The notes under the pieces: model-generated | Seen by the model: the letters and a program-made list of their open reading frames with translations, nothing else | Database searches by the model: none | Told to the model about the DNA's origin: nothing | NCBI GenBank assembly: GCA_013399855.1 | Contig: VXAY01002919.1 | Span: 1,419,581 to 1,483,580, forward strand | Direction: 5' to 3' | Length of the DNA: 64,000 nucleotides | Origin: Oxyruncus cristatus | Taxonomy: Eukaryota; Chordata; Aves; Passeriformes; Cotingidae | Shown here: piece after piece, positions 46,471 to 57,915 of the stretch | How the letters are laid out: every line of letters begins with the position of its first letter | Position numbering within the stretch: the stretch's first letter is position 1 | Made by a program: the position numbers and the translations under genes

Positions 46471-49017
46471 CACCAGGCAGAGCCCACTGAGGTGGCTTAG
46501 GGGTGAAGGTTTCTCTCCCTACAAACAGCAGCTGATGTGTTTTTCTGGTGTCTCTGCAGCCCGCACCACACTGTCATTTCTCCCACCTGTCCCCTCCTTC
46601 CCAGCCCCTCTTGGCTGCAGTTGGGCACAGCCCCTGACCCCCCAAACATCTCTCCCACTGCTTCAGAGACAAACCCAGCTCCTGCAGGCTGACAGCTCCA
46701 AGTGTTCCGTGGATTACTACCTTGGCAGGGCTTAAATGTTTGCTGCAGACATAAGCCTTGTCATGGCTGATTTTATTTATTGTTGTGTAAGTGTATTTCC
46801 AAATAAAACAGAAAGTGAACAAATAAACTGGGTGACAGAGCTATAAACCCCGAGCCTGCTCATTCACTTGAAGAAAAGCCTTCCTCAACTAATTAACCTG
46901 TGCAAGCCTTGTGCTGTTCATAAACAAGCCAGGAATTAATAGTGTGTTTTTTCAAACAGCCAACATATGCCACTAAATCTTTATTGGGCAGCAAAAAAGA
47001 AATAGCTTTGCTTTCTAGGGTAAGTACAACAAAAACAAGAGGCTGAGTTCTTAAATGAGAGTAAAAGATTAGAACAAGTTTATTCCCTGCCTTTTCTGCC
47101 TGCACTGGGCAGCATCTGGGATGTGCTGGACTGAGGGTTGTGTGAGTGGAAGCTTCAGCCTCCAGGGATTACAGAAACAAGCACCAAAACGTGGCTTTCC
47201 TCCACCAAATCTCCTCACAGATCCAGCAGGAGGATGGATTATGTGCTGCAACAGCGTGAGAAGCTGAGGGGAGCAGAGAGGAACCTGTGGAACGGGTGAA
47301 GGAAGCTGTGGATCCGCTGGAACGGTGGTGGGAGGATGGTCACGAGCAGCCTCCAGGAAAAATAAACAATGGGAAAAGCTGGCAGAGGGTGTGCTGGGCA
47401 CAGGGACCTCCTGGCCCTGCACAGGTACTGCAGAAGGTGTCTGCAGGCTTTGCTGTAAGACCAGCCCTGTGGAGTCACTGGTCACACACACACACAATGG
47501 GACACCTCAGGCAAAACAGAGAGGGGGCAGAAACACGAATCAGGGAGCAACACTTTTGAAGGAGAAATTATAAATTGCAATTTAATCACATAATCACTTT
47601 GACACTCTCAAGGAAGCTAATTTCTTCCCTTGCCTCATTTCACCCACTTGGCAAAATGAATCTTGATGAATAATGTCCTATGAATATTTAATTTTTTTAT
47701 CAATTTGATGCCCCCCCCCCATCCCTACCTGCTGGATAAATCAGTTCTTTTCTCTTTTCCTCTCACAAACATTCAGAGAACAACAGATTCTCCTTTGACT
47801 TCCATTCTCCACTGATTTCATCCCTTTCTCTTGAAGGCTTTTTTGGCCAAACTGATCATTTCCATCACACCTCACCTGTCCTCTGGCAGCTCCCTGGGGC
47901 TCACCCTTACTGGGAAACTGGGGCCAGTGACACCAACCTATTTCACCCACCCTCCAGCTCCAGGGAACTTCCTCAAACCAGGAAAACTCTGCAGGCAGAT
48001 GAGAAAATTGATGGCAGAACGGCAGATCTTTATTGCTAATTGATTATCTCTAATGGTTTTTAAGCAGTTTAAATACGATCAGATTGTTTGTGCAACAATT
48101 TGGTGATGAAGGAGAGGGGAATAATTATCTCCCTGCTGATGGCCATTGACAGCAGCACCCTGTGATGGGTGGTCTCATCTGTGGGGCCCTCAGGGTCACC
48201 TCTGCCAACCCCAAAGCTCTCAATCCTTCACTAAACACAGTGGGATTCCTGCCAGTGCAGGCTTCCAGGAATTAGCTGGATGTGCCTGCAAGATCTTTCT
48301 TAAAAAACAGCCAACCACCTCTTGGAGCAGGAGGGGAGGATAAGTGGTCCACCCTAATCCCTGTCTACTTTATTTCCTGTTTTTTCTTCGTCTCTCCCGA
48401 CTGCTTAATCCATTTCTGCCTGAAATTACCAAATTAGGAAACTGTTTTCAAAGTTACCACCGATTTCAAGGTACAAATCGATGCCCTTGACTTTACAGGA
48501 CAATCCATCCCCACCACTGCTGCTCCTAACGAGCTGCGGGGAACAACCAGACTGCGGCTGAGGCCACGAGAAAATACAGGATCAACTCTGCCTTGAAAGC
48601 CATCGGATTTGGGGCTCTTCAAGCTTGTGCTGCTCGCTGAAAACTCCAGTCTGAAGGCAAGGCTGCACTTCTGGCTCAGCCTGACAGGGTGTTTTCTAAG
48701 CTTGCTATGAATAAAACGTGGCACCCGAGGAAATGCTGGAGAAGTTATCGCAGCCGCGCTCAGGGACGGTGGGATTTTTGTCTCCAAGTGGATTCCCACA
48801 AGAGGAGCTTGTTGAACAGGTTGGGGCTCCAGCTACCCGGGGAGAGGTGAAGATGGGGTGTGGAAGCTGGGGTGGTTTGCTGGGTCCTTGGTGTGCTGTG
48901 CAGGGCAATCAATCACCATCCCAGCGCACGAGCAGTGTTTATATCCCGGGAGGGCAGAAACACCCAGCCCTCCTAAGGGCTCAGAGCAGGGTAAGGCAGA
49001 GCAGGGGGTGACAGGAC
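46471..49017. other. Intergenic, no gene recognised
   Basis: Contains a short (CA)n tract near 47,485, a C10 run at 47,711-47,720, and AT-rich repeat-free stretches at 46,736-47,060 and 47,570-47,705. Confidence 0.45.
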
Positions 49018-49253
49018 AAGGGGGAATGGCTTTGAACTGACAGAGTTGGTTTAGATAATTGGGAAGAAATTCATCCCTGTGATGGTGGAGAGGCCTTGGC
49101 AGAGGTTTCCCAGAGAAGCTGTGGCTGCCCCATCCCTGGAAGTGCCCAAGGCCAGGTTGGAGCAACCTGGGCTAGTGGAAGGTGTCCCTGCCCACGGCAG
49201 GAGGTGGAATGGGATGAACTTTAAGGTCCCTTCCAACACAACCCATTATGGAA
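49018..49253 (+). mobile_element. CR1 LINE 3' fragment (first of an abutting pair)
   Basis: From ggctttgaactgacagag through gaggccttggcagaggtttc to ttaaggtcccttccaac with a decayed tail ending at the next copy. Confidence 0.92.
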
Positions 49254-49255
49254 TT

Positions 49256-49502
49256 GGTCTTAAGCTGTGCCAGGGGAGGCTGAGGTTGGATATCAGGAAG
49301 AAATTCTTCACAGAGAGGGTAATCAGCCATTGGAATGAGCTGCCCAGGGGCGTGGTGGATTCTCCATCCCTGGAGGTTTTTAAGATGAGACTGGCTGTGG
49401 CATCAGTGCCATGGTCTGGGAACCACGGCAGGGTTGGATCAAGGGTTGGACTTGATGATCTCAGAGGTCCTTTCCAACCCGGCTGATTCTGTGGTTCTGT
49501 GG
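49256..49502 (+). mobile_element. CR1 LINE 3' fragment (second of an abutting pair)
   Basis: Starts cttaagctgtgccagggg and ends ttggacttgatgatctcaga...tgattctgtggttctgtgg. It is a different subtype from the copy directly before it and resembles the 61.7 kb copy. Confidence 0.93.
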
Positions 49503-50317
49503 CTATTACACTCCAGTCCATGGTGGGCAGGGATGAGCTGGGTACAACTCCTCACTGGCTGTCAAACAGAGGGCTTCTGGGACATCCTCCAGTGTCAGCC
49601 CACTTACTGAAGCAGTAGGAGAAGGGTGTAAGGACCAAGAGTTTAGAAACCATTAAAAAAAGCATTCCCAGGAGAGCTGGTACTGCTCCCATTGCTGGCA
49701 GGTTATTGCAGACTTCTCAGCTAAGGAGAGACTCCCAAGCACACCGTGCTCCAAGAGCATTGCAACTTATGTTTTCAGACACTTGATTTATGAAATGAGC
49801 TCTCCAGGCCATTTGAAGGGATTCCAGCAGGTTTTGGCTGGTGTGTCTGGAGCGCTAATGAGCCTTTGGCCAGAATTCCACATTTACAGCACCCAGGAAG
49901 GCTCCCACAGGCTCCAAAATGCAGCTGCTCTAACCATGGCCTTGGTTAACTCAGTACCCCCCATTTCCTAGCACGCAGGTGATCACTGAGTAATGTGGTT
50001 GATGTTTTCTGTAAATTATTCAAAAGAAATCTGAACGTTCTGCAAATGGCAATCATGAAAATTATGAAATTTAAGGCCTGTTTTGATTGAAAAGCAAAAA
50101 GTTGACGGCCTCATGAGGAGGTGGCCTGAGTTCTGATTTATCCCACCAACATCCTATCTGTTATCTGACCTTATCCCACTCTGATCTGCTTCCCCCAGTC
50201 TCCTCCCTCATGGAAAGACTTCAGCATCAACTCAATCTCACAGGATTCCTGTCTGCTCCCTTTTCAATACCTCAGGTGATACAGATTGAGCTGGACAAGC
50301 TCCACCACCTCCAGGTG
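49503..50317. other. Intergenic, no gene recognised
   Basis: AT-rich repeat-free sequence at 49,975-50,130 may be conserved non-coding DNA. Nothing else seen. Confidence 0.45.
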
Positions 50318-50570
50318 AAACAGGACAAGGGGAAACAACCTCAGATTCCACCAGGGGAGGTTCAAGTTGGATATTAGGAAAAATTTATTCCCCGAAAGGG
50401 TGGACAAGCACTCAGCAGGCTGCCCAGGGAAGTGCTGGAGTCACCATCCCTGGGAATGCTCAAAAAATAAGTGTGGCACTTTGCACTGTGTTTTAGTGGG
50501 CACGGTGGGATTTGACCAAAGGTTGGACTTGACGATGTGGAAGTCTTTTCCAGCCTTAATAATTCTGTTC
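50318..50570 (+). mobile_element. CR1 LINE 3' fragment
   Basis: Contains acaaggggaaacaacctcag, gttggatattaggaaaaatt and ttggacttgacgatgtgg with tail aataattctgtt. Confidence 0.9.
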
Positions 50571-50842
50571 CACGAAATCCCTGCACATAGTGCCAAAATA
50601 CCACCCCCCTGTGACCTCAAGTCCCTTCCCCTGCTGTCCCCTTTTCCCCAACCCCAACCCTGGAGAGGTGTGCAGTGGAGCTGTAGCAGGGGGCACAGTG
50701 CTTCCCACAACCCAGTAAGACCAGTCCCAGTCTTTCTGGAGGGTGAAGGAACCATCACTGAGGCTCCCTGGAGATTTGCATTATTGGCTGCAACTGATCA
50801 CCAAAAATTAGGTTGAAAGACATGAAAGGAAGGGCCACAGTT

Positions 50843-50919
50843 TAGTGGTGGCCCTGTCAGTGCTGGATTAACCCTTGACTTGATGATCTTAAAGGTCTTT
50901 TCCAACCTCAACAGCTCTT
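50843..50919 (+). mobile_element. Short CR1 3' tail
   Basis: Retains cagtgctggattaaccc, ttgacttgatgatcttaaag and gtcttttccaacctcaa. Confidence 0.88.
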
Positions 50920-53900
50920 TGAGGAGATGAAAGAACTGAGCTGCACAGGGGAAAGGCTAAAAGCATCCAAGAGCACCAGCCAGGGCTGCAGGAACCCTCT
51001 GGATTCAGGATCCCCTCCCCTCTTCCTGCTGCTCCAGCCGAGTTGTTCCACCAGCAACTGTGCCTGGTGCCTGAGCACAAACACTTCCCTTAAATCCATC
51101 GCCCAATATTCAAATCTGCCAACTGTTTGAGCAGAAGAGAGGCTGTGAGTGCGCCTGGCACGTGCTGTTTGTTTAAGCTGTTTATTAAAACCGACAGTCA
51201 AATCACTACAAATCCAGCTGAAACGCCTCCGTGGATTTAAGGGAGGAGAAGGAAGAGCGAATGCTGCGGCACAGGGGGTTTATAACCCCTGAGACTGGGT
51301 TTGCAGAGAGGGAAAACGGAGGACTGGGATGTCCTGGGAAGCTGCACAGCTGAGCTGTTCCTGCCTCTGCCTCACATTCCCCATTTCCCTCAGTGCTTTC
51401 GGGAGGTTGTTAGCCCAGACTCCCACTTTCCCCTCTGTGCAGTGGCATTTTTTAGAGCCTGCCCTTGCCTTGGAGCCCTTACAGGGTGAAGTGACCCCTT
51501 GTCCTCAACAAATGCTGCTCCAGACCAAGCTCCCCACTGTGCCAAGCACCAGTGCCAACGCTCACGGCATCTGCAGGGAACACAGATGTTTCCTCATTCC
51601 CTCTTTTCCCCCTTTCTCTGCTGTTTGAGAAACAGCCGCTCATCTACTGGGTCCCAATCCATCCCTGCTTCCAGAGCAGCCAAGCTATTGGCTTTCCACA
51701 TCCATCACCCCATCTCCAGGCGTTCCACCGGAATTTCTCAAGCAGCACAGGGAAGGGAGTGACAGTTCACAAACAGAGTTCAGTCCCTTTAGGATGATCA
51801 AAGGGAGAGACGACAGTTTTCTCTCTCTCAGGTAAATACTTCAGCACAGAGTTCGCCTCTGATAACGGAGATCCCAGGGTGGGCACCAGTGGAAAACTGT
51901 GTGGAAAAAAAACACCACTGGGGAGACAGGAGCAGCCTCTGGAGGGAATGACTGAGGCTCTGAGTGCCTGCCTGAGGTTCTGGGGTTGCTGCTGCAGCCA
52001 AGGGAGAGGCAGAACCGCCTGGAAGGAGCTGCTCAGCCACGTCACCTTCTGGCTGCCAACTGCTGCTGTCAGTCCACTGGCCTGATCTTGTCAGTGTGTG
52101 AAAATGAATCCAAGGGAAACGCGTTCCAGAGCATTTGTGACACGACACCGTCTGAGGCTGCCATCAGGTCGGATTAGTGTGTGTTTGCTATGAGTCAGGG
52201 TGACACAGCCCCTGGTGCCTCAGCCCAGCTGACATCGGGTGCCTGCAGACACCTCCCACCATCAGCAAGCAAAGAACTCTCCAGGCTGGGATAATGCTCT
52301 GCATTCCCACGTTTTCTGGTCGTAGAGACAGTCAGAGCGAGCTCAGGACAGACCTTGTTTGCCACAAACCTGTTCCGAAAGGCCAAGAATTGAACTTCAG
52401 CACCTGGACCTGAACCCTGGCACCCACGGACTGGGTGGTGATGGTTCCTCTGCACTGGGAACAGTAAATAAATCACGCACAAAAGCCTCTAGGAAATCTC
52501 TGTGAGGTGCTGGAGAGCAGAACAACTCAAACAGGCACTTCTGATGTGCAGGGGAGAGAGGAGTGATTGCCCAGGGATGAGCTCGTGAGCAGCTGGGGAC
52601 AGAGGGATGTGGGAACAGGAAAGAAAACAAGGAGAGGTGGAGAAGTCTGTGAGAGAAGGGAAAGATTTAGGTGGCAATACAGTTAGACAAACCATTCCTG
52701 CTGGAAATCAACACACCACTACAGCAGCCCAGGCACAATCTACAGCAAACTTGGCCAAAGATACCTAAATTTGGCAACAGGAGAAACCTCATCACAAATT
52801 ATTACCTTTGGAAAAATCTAATACTGAAGACGAGAATGAGAGGAGAGGGTGCCCTGGTGTAATTTTCAAATCTCAAACATTGTCTTGTTATCCAGAGCTG
52901 GTTTCTGTGCTATTTCCCCAAGCACACATCACCTTCCCCACGGTGATGTCCAGGACTGGGGGAACACCAGTGGCTGCCAAAACTGCACCCTCACCCACCA
53001 AACTGCGCTGCTCACATTGCTGCCAGAACCCCCCCTTTTTAAATTAACTGGCTTCTACATCCAAGGCCACTGCCAGCACGTGCTGAGCAGCTCCTGGCCT
53101 GGAGAATTCCAGCCCTGCGGGTGCTGGAGGGTCGGGCAGGAGGGCATCACTCTGCAGGACACGCACGAGGGGTTTGCCCTTTCACTGCCCTCATCATGTT
53201 GCCATTTGCTCTCCTAAAAGGGGAGCGGAGTCGTGTTTTGAGACAGCCAAGGCTCGCAAAAGGTTACCCTCCCTTTGGCATTTTCCTGGTGGGAGTCACA
53301 AGGCAAAGGAGCTGAAGTTCACAGCCAAGCAGCAGAATTAATGCCTCGCCGCGCTCGATGGATTGGGAGAGTCGGGGATGGAATTGGAAACAACCCCCCC
53401 TCAAAGCCTCCCCACATCACCTGCTGCTGGAACAAGCCACGGTGAGCTGCTGACACAGAGGGTCCAATTCCACGCGTGGCACACTGGAAAATTTCCCAGG
53501 GCAGGTTTGGACGGGGATCTCTCCGTGGACACTGAGCCTCTGGCAGGGTGCAAACCACAGCCCCTCCACCACCACCTTTACAATCTGCCTCCCTGGGCTG
53601 AGAAAAAAACCAAAAACATCTGACAAAACTCAAGGACAGAGACCAAGCCTGCTGTTTGTGAAGGCAGCTATTGGGAAGCCATTTCCAGGGAAGGCAGCGT
53701 ATTATGCGTGATTAAATACCACATGAAACAGGGGAGCTTCATCTCCAGGTATCCCTCAAATCCCAGGGCCCTCCTGTTAGTGGGCTGGGCACATCCTGGT
53801 TGCTTCTCCTCTAGCCATCCCTCCCTGCTTCCCTCCTCAGCAGTGCCAAAGCAAAGCCCTCCTCTGCCTGCAGCATCCCATCCCAGCCAGCTGGCAGCTT

Positions 53901-54424
53901 CCCCTCCTCCTCCAACTATCCCCACAGCTCCCATTCCCAAGCTCTTCCCCACGACCTCTGCCTCTCAACCACTTTCCCCAAAGCTTGTACTTAGTCCCGC
54001 ACAGACTTTGGGGGTGAGAAATACTTCCCATCTACAAAGATTTCAGTGCAAGTCTCCGTGTTCTTTTAAAGCCTCACCAGCACAATTCCTGTGCTGCTGC
54101 TGCTGCGCGGAAACTTCAGCTCCTGAAGTCCTCTCTGGTGCCTCAGCCGTGCCTCTCCACGCCTGATTACGTCCCATCTAAAGCGTTTTTCTTCATTTTC
54201 AGGAGCTGCTTAACGAGGGGCACAGCCCATGGCCACCCCCTGCTAACGGGAGCGACTTCATTACGGGCTCCAAGCCGCGGCTTCCGCGCCACAGAGAGCC
54301 CAGATCTCACCCCGAGGACTTCAGTTTGGGAGTAACCGATCGGGGAAACGAGGTCACTGCTTTCATCAGCCATCCTGCTCGGGAAAGCTTGGCCACAGCA
54401 GGGCAGCGGGAAAAGGATCCCGGC
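50920..54424. other. Intergenic, no gene recognised
   Basis: A 3.5 kb stretch without CR1 copies or recognisable exons. The ORFs in it are short and low-complexity. Confidence 0.45.
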
Positions 54425-54556
54425 CCCGAGGCAGCCAGAGCTCAAGGAGTGCTTGGATAACGCTCTCAGGGACAGGGTGGGATTTTGGGGTGTCCCGCAC
54501 ACAGAGCTGGACTCCAGGGTCCTCACTGGTCCCTTCCAGACCAGCACATTCTATGA
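54425..54556 (+). mobile_element. CR1 LINE 3' fragment
   Basis: Reads gctcaaggagtgcttggata, ggtgggattttggggtgtcc and tail acattctatga, the same subtype as the 41.9 kb copy. Confidence 0.88.
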
Positions 54557-55091
54557 CCTTCACGCCTTCAACAGGAACCACCCCACGTGCCTTTATTTCT
54601 TCGGGGTGAACCCGCCCCCCAGGATGGTATTTTCTTACTTGTGCAGATATATTTTACTCGTAAGAGTGACTCCTTCAGACTCAGCCTGGAAATTCCAAAG
54701 GTTTCCATGGCAAAGGGACAAAACTGTGCCTAGCACCGACACAAACCCGTTGCTTATCCAGGTGGGGAATGCTGGGGGAAAATGAAGGGTAGAAGGTTTT
54801 TTGGTTTTTTTTTTGTTATTTTCTTAGATTTTACTTAAACCAAATTGTGTTTGAAAAAGTAATTAACTGTCATTAAGTAGGAAGGCTGGAGCAGGATCAG
54901 GTCCAGCTGTGGAAAGCTCACACACATTCCCTCATACAAGGGGATTTTGGTCCTGCTTTTAATGCAGCCCTCCTGCCACAACAGCAGCAATGCAGAAACC
55001 ACATCAGCTTCTTGATTTGGGGCCTAAAGTGTTATTACTGAGGGGAAAAAATGACTTCTCCATCCTGTGACAAGTAGATACAGGAAACATT
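54557..55091. other. Intergenic, nothing recognised
   Basis: Non-coding, AT-richer sequence with T runs near 54,800-54,830. Confidence 0.5.
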
Positions 55092-55166
55092 TGGCAGTAT
55101 TAGGTTTGAAGTTGGACTCAACGACCTTAAAAGTCTTTTCCACCCTAAATAATTTTATGATTCTAT
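55092..55166 (+). mobile_element. Short CR1 3' tail
   Basis: agttggactcaacgacctta followed by aagtcttttccaccctaa and tail atgattctat. Confidence 0.88.
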
Positions 55167-55744
55167 CTGCAACTGCTTGGAAGTTACCCCCACTGCTAAA
55201 ATAATCCCCATTTCCAGGAAATATTGCTGTTAGCAAACCGTGTCACTTGTATATTCTCAGCACAGAAATGCAAGAGAGGCACAGACACAGACGAGACAAC
55301 TTTGGGAAGCTCAGGAATCACAGAAAAGTTTTTTCATGCTTTCAGTACAGATAAAGATCCAACATAATTTTTGCTTTAAAAGCTTTTGATCTCAGAACTC
55401 ACTTTTTTTTTTCTCCTTTTTTGCAGTCCAGGTCAGATTCCAGCAGCTCTGCAGCCTCACTGCCCCCAAGGCTCCCATCAACCACCCCCGGGTGCTCCTG
55501 TGGCTTTGGATTTATTGACTCTCCCTTAACATTTGGCAGCTGGTTTAAATGAAAACTAATTAATAACGATGCTTACTATTCACCCACTGTTTGGTGTGGG
55601 TGTTTCTTGTGTTGTGGGGTTGCTCTTTGGTTTAAAAGGCAGGAAATTCGATGTCTATGGAAGAAAAGCTTCCTGCACTTACCCTGAGAGCCCCAGAGAC
55701 ACAGCCTGGTTTTACAGTGGGTCAGTCAAGCAGGGGTGGATTAA
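55167..55744. other. Intergenic, nothing recognised
   Basis: Non-coding sequence with a pyrimidine run at about 55,400-55,425. Confidence 0.5.
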
Positions 55745-56120
55745 GGAATCATGGAATGGTTTGGGATGGAAAAGATGTCAAAGCTCATCTCATTCCACTC
55801 CCTGCCATGGGCAGGGACACCTTCCACTAGCCCAGGTTGTTCCAACGTGGCCTTGGACACTTCCAGGGATGGGGCAGCCACAGCTTCTCTGGGAATTCCA
55901 TCCCAGACCCTCACCACCCTCACAGGGAGGAATTTCTTCCTCCAATCTATTCTAAACCTACTCTCTGTCAGTTTGAAGACGTTCCCTCTTGTCCAATCAC
56001 TCCAGCCCCTTGTAAAATGTTTCTCCCCATCGTTTCTGCAGGTTCCCTTCAGGCACTGAAAAGCTGCAATTACATCACCCTGAAGCTTCTCTTTTCCTGG
56101 CTGAACCACCCCAATTCCCC
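55745..56120 (-). mobile_element. CR1 LINE 3' fragment
   Basis: Reversed tail gaatcatggaatggtttggg, then the ccctgccatgggcagggaca block and on to cttttcctggctgaaccacc, about 375 bases. Confidence 0.93.
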
Positions 56121-57780
56121 CCGATTTTATGTTCCTCCTCGACAGGAATTCCTTTGGACTGTCAGCTGCTTCCCAAAGAAACCCAAGTGCAACATTTTCG
56201 TGCTATGGGCAGGATGTGGGAACCCCTTGTCCAAGGTCAAAATCAATTTATTAGCCCGTTAAAAGCCATATCCTTGTGAGTGCATCCCCCTTTGTGCGTG
56301 TGTGTCCCTGCGTAAACACGCACACACCCACCCCTTATCTTGTAAATTCCTGCTTTTTGCTCTCATTTCTAGGGCGACACTTCACAGAAGATGCAACATA
56401 ATAGAAGGCCCAGCTGGGGAAGCCACGATAGAGCCCAGGCCCCAGAAAGTCAATTACTCCGGAGGAGAGGGCGACAGCTAATGAGATTTGCATGGAAATG
56501 ACTGATCTCCCGATACAAAGGATCACACGGGCTGTGCTGGCAGGCAGTGCTGAAGGAAAGGTAAAGGCAGGGGATCAGAACACATCAGACACGGCTGGAA
56601 TAATTAGCATTTCTTTTGTTGCTTTGTTGGAGGTGGCCAGGCAGGAGACTGAACCGGTGGAGATCTTGGCTGCGTTCTCGCGAAAAAGCCGCTCGTTGAA
56701 AAACTAATGGCAGCTTAAGTTTTCAATTAAATTTTAATTTAAACTCCGTGACTGGGTGCAAATCAGCACACTGCCACTTGTGGCAGTGATTTATGAGAGC
56801 TGAGGATTTGGCCCCACGTCCCGAGTGAAAGCTCTGCCAAAATATGCTGCAACAGAGATCCTCTGGCCAGATCCTGGAATGTGTTAAAGCCCTGATAGGT
56901 GCAGATAGGCATGAAATCAATGGAGCCAGGCAGCCCTGAAAACTCCATTAGGTGCCTGTCTGAATCTCCTGATACTTTAAAAAACTGCCCCCAAGTAAAA
57001 CTTTGCCATAAAGGAAAAAAAAAAAAAGATCCTGCAACCCCCAAATCCTCTTTTCTTTTCCAAGTGGGATCCGCTCATGGCACTGAACAGATCCCACTGA
57101 TCTGGGATCTGGGCTGAGCTGGTGCCTGACACAGTAAAGGCTTTTAGTTTTGAGGGATTTAATTTGCTTCCCTGCAGCTCTGCTCTCGTTTTTCCATGTT
57201 TGGCCTATTTGGGCATTAGCTTTTTAAAAACCTGAATGGACCACGGGATGAAAATCAGGAGTCAGACGTTTTGATGTTTGAAAAACACCTCCTGCACTTT
57301 GGAGAGGGCATAAAATAACTGGCCGTTGTGAGATATTATATCTAATTCATAAGCCATTACTCCTGTACCTTTGGTAAATAATGCATTTTAATGAACACAT
57401 TAATTGCAGAGGAGCTGAATGACTGAGGTGAGGGCATTTGGTTTCAGATCCCAGTCTGGACCTCTCCTCAGGCTGCAGCTCTTTCCTCTCCCAGGAATCC
57501 TCCAAGGAATGATATTCCCACCTGTTGCCCACCCAAAGCCAAGGGGGGACTGGAGAGTTTCTCGTGATGTGCTGCACAGCTTCAGAAATACGTCCAAATC
57601 ATGACAAAGGTCATAAAAAGCCAGGAAAATTTCTAACCAGAAGCAAACTAACAAGTTTTTACTCCTACTCCAGTTTTCCAGGCTTTCCTTCAGCTTGGAA
57701 ATGATGCCGCCAGTCGTGTTGTTCTTCTGTGCTGTGAATTAATCCGGTGTGATGGACATAGGCAGAGGAGCCCTGACTAA
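56121..57780. other. Intergenic with candidate regulatory blocks
   Basis: No gene recognised. It has a POU-octamer-containing block at 56,440-56,620 and an AT-rich block at 57,300-57,425, both free of repeats. Confidence 0.5.
56486..56493 (-). promoter_or_regulatory. Perfect POU octamer site
   Basis: atttgcat is the octamer ATGCAAAT on the minus strand. It is followed by ggaaatg and lies near several TAAT-type homeodomain cores. Function is inferred only. Confidence 0.35.
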
Positions 57781-57915
57781 TCATGGAATAATCACGGAAT
57801 GGTTTGGGTCACAGGGACCTTTAAGGTCACCCAGTGCCACCCCCTGCCATGGGCACCTTCCACCAGCCCAGGTTGCTCCAGGCCCCGTCCAACCTGGCCT
57901 TGGACACTTCCAAAG
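57781..57915 (-). mobile_element. CR1 LINE 3' fragment
   Basis: Reversed tail aatcacggaatggtttgggt and the caggttgctccaggccccgt block. Confidence 0.92.
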
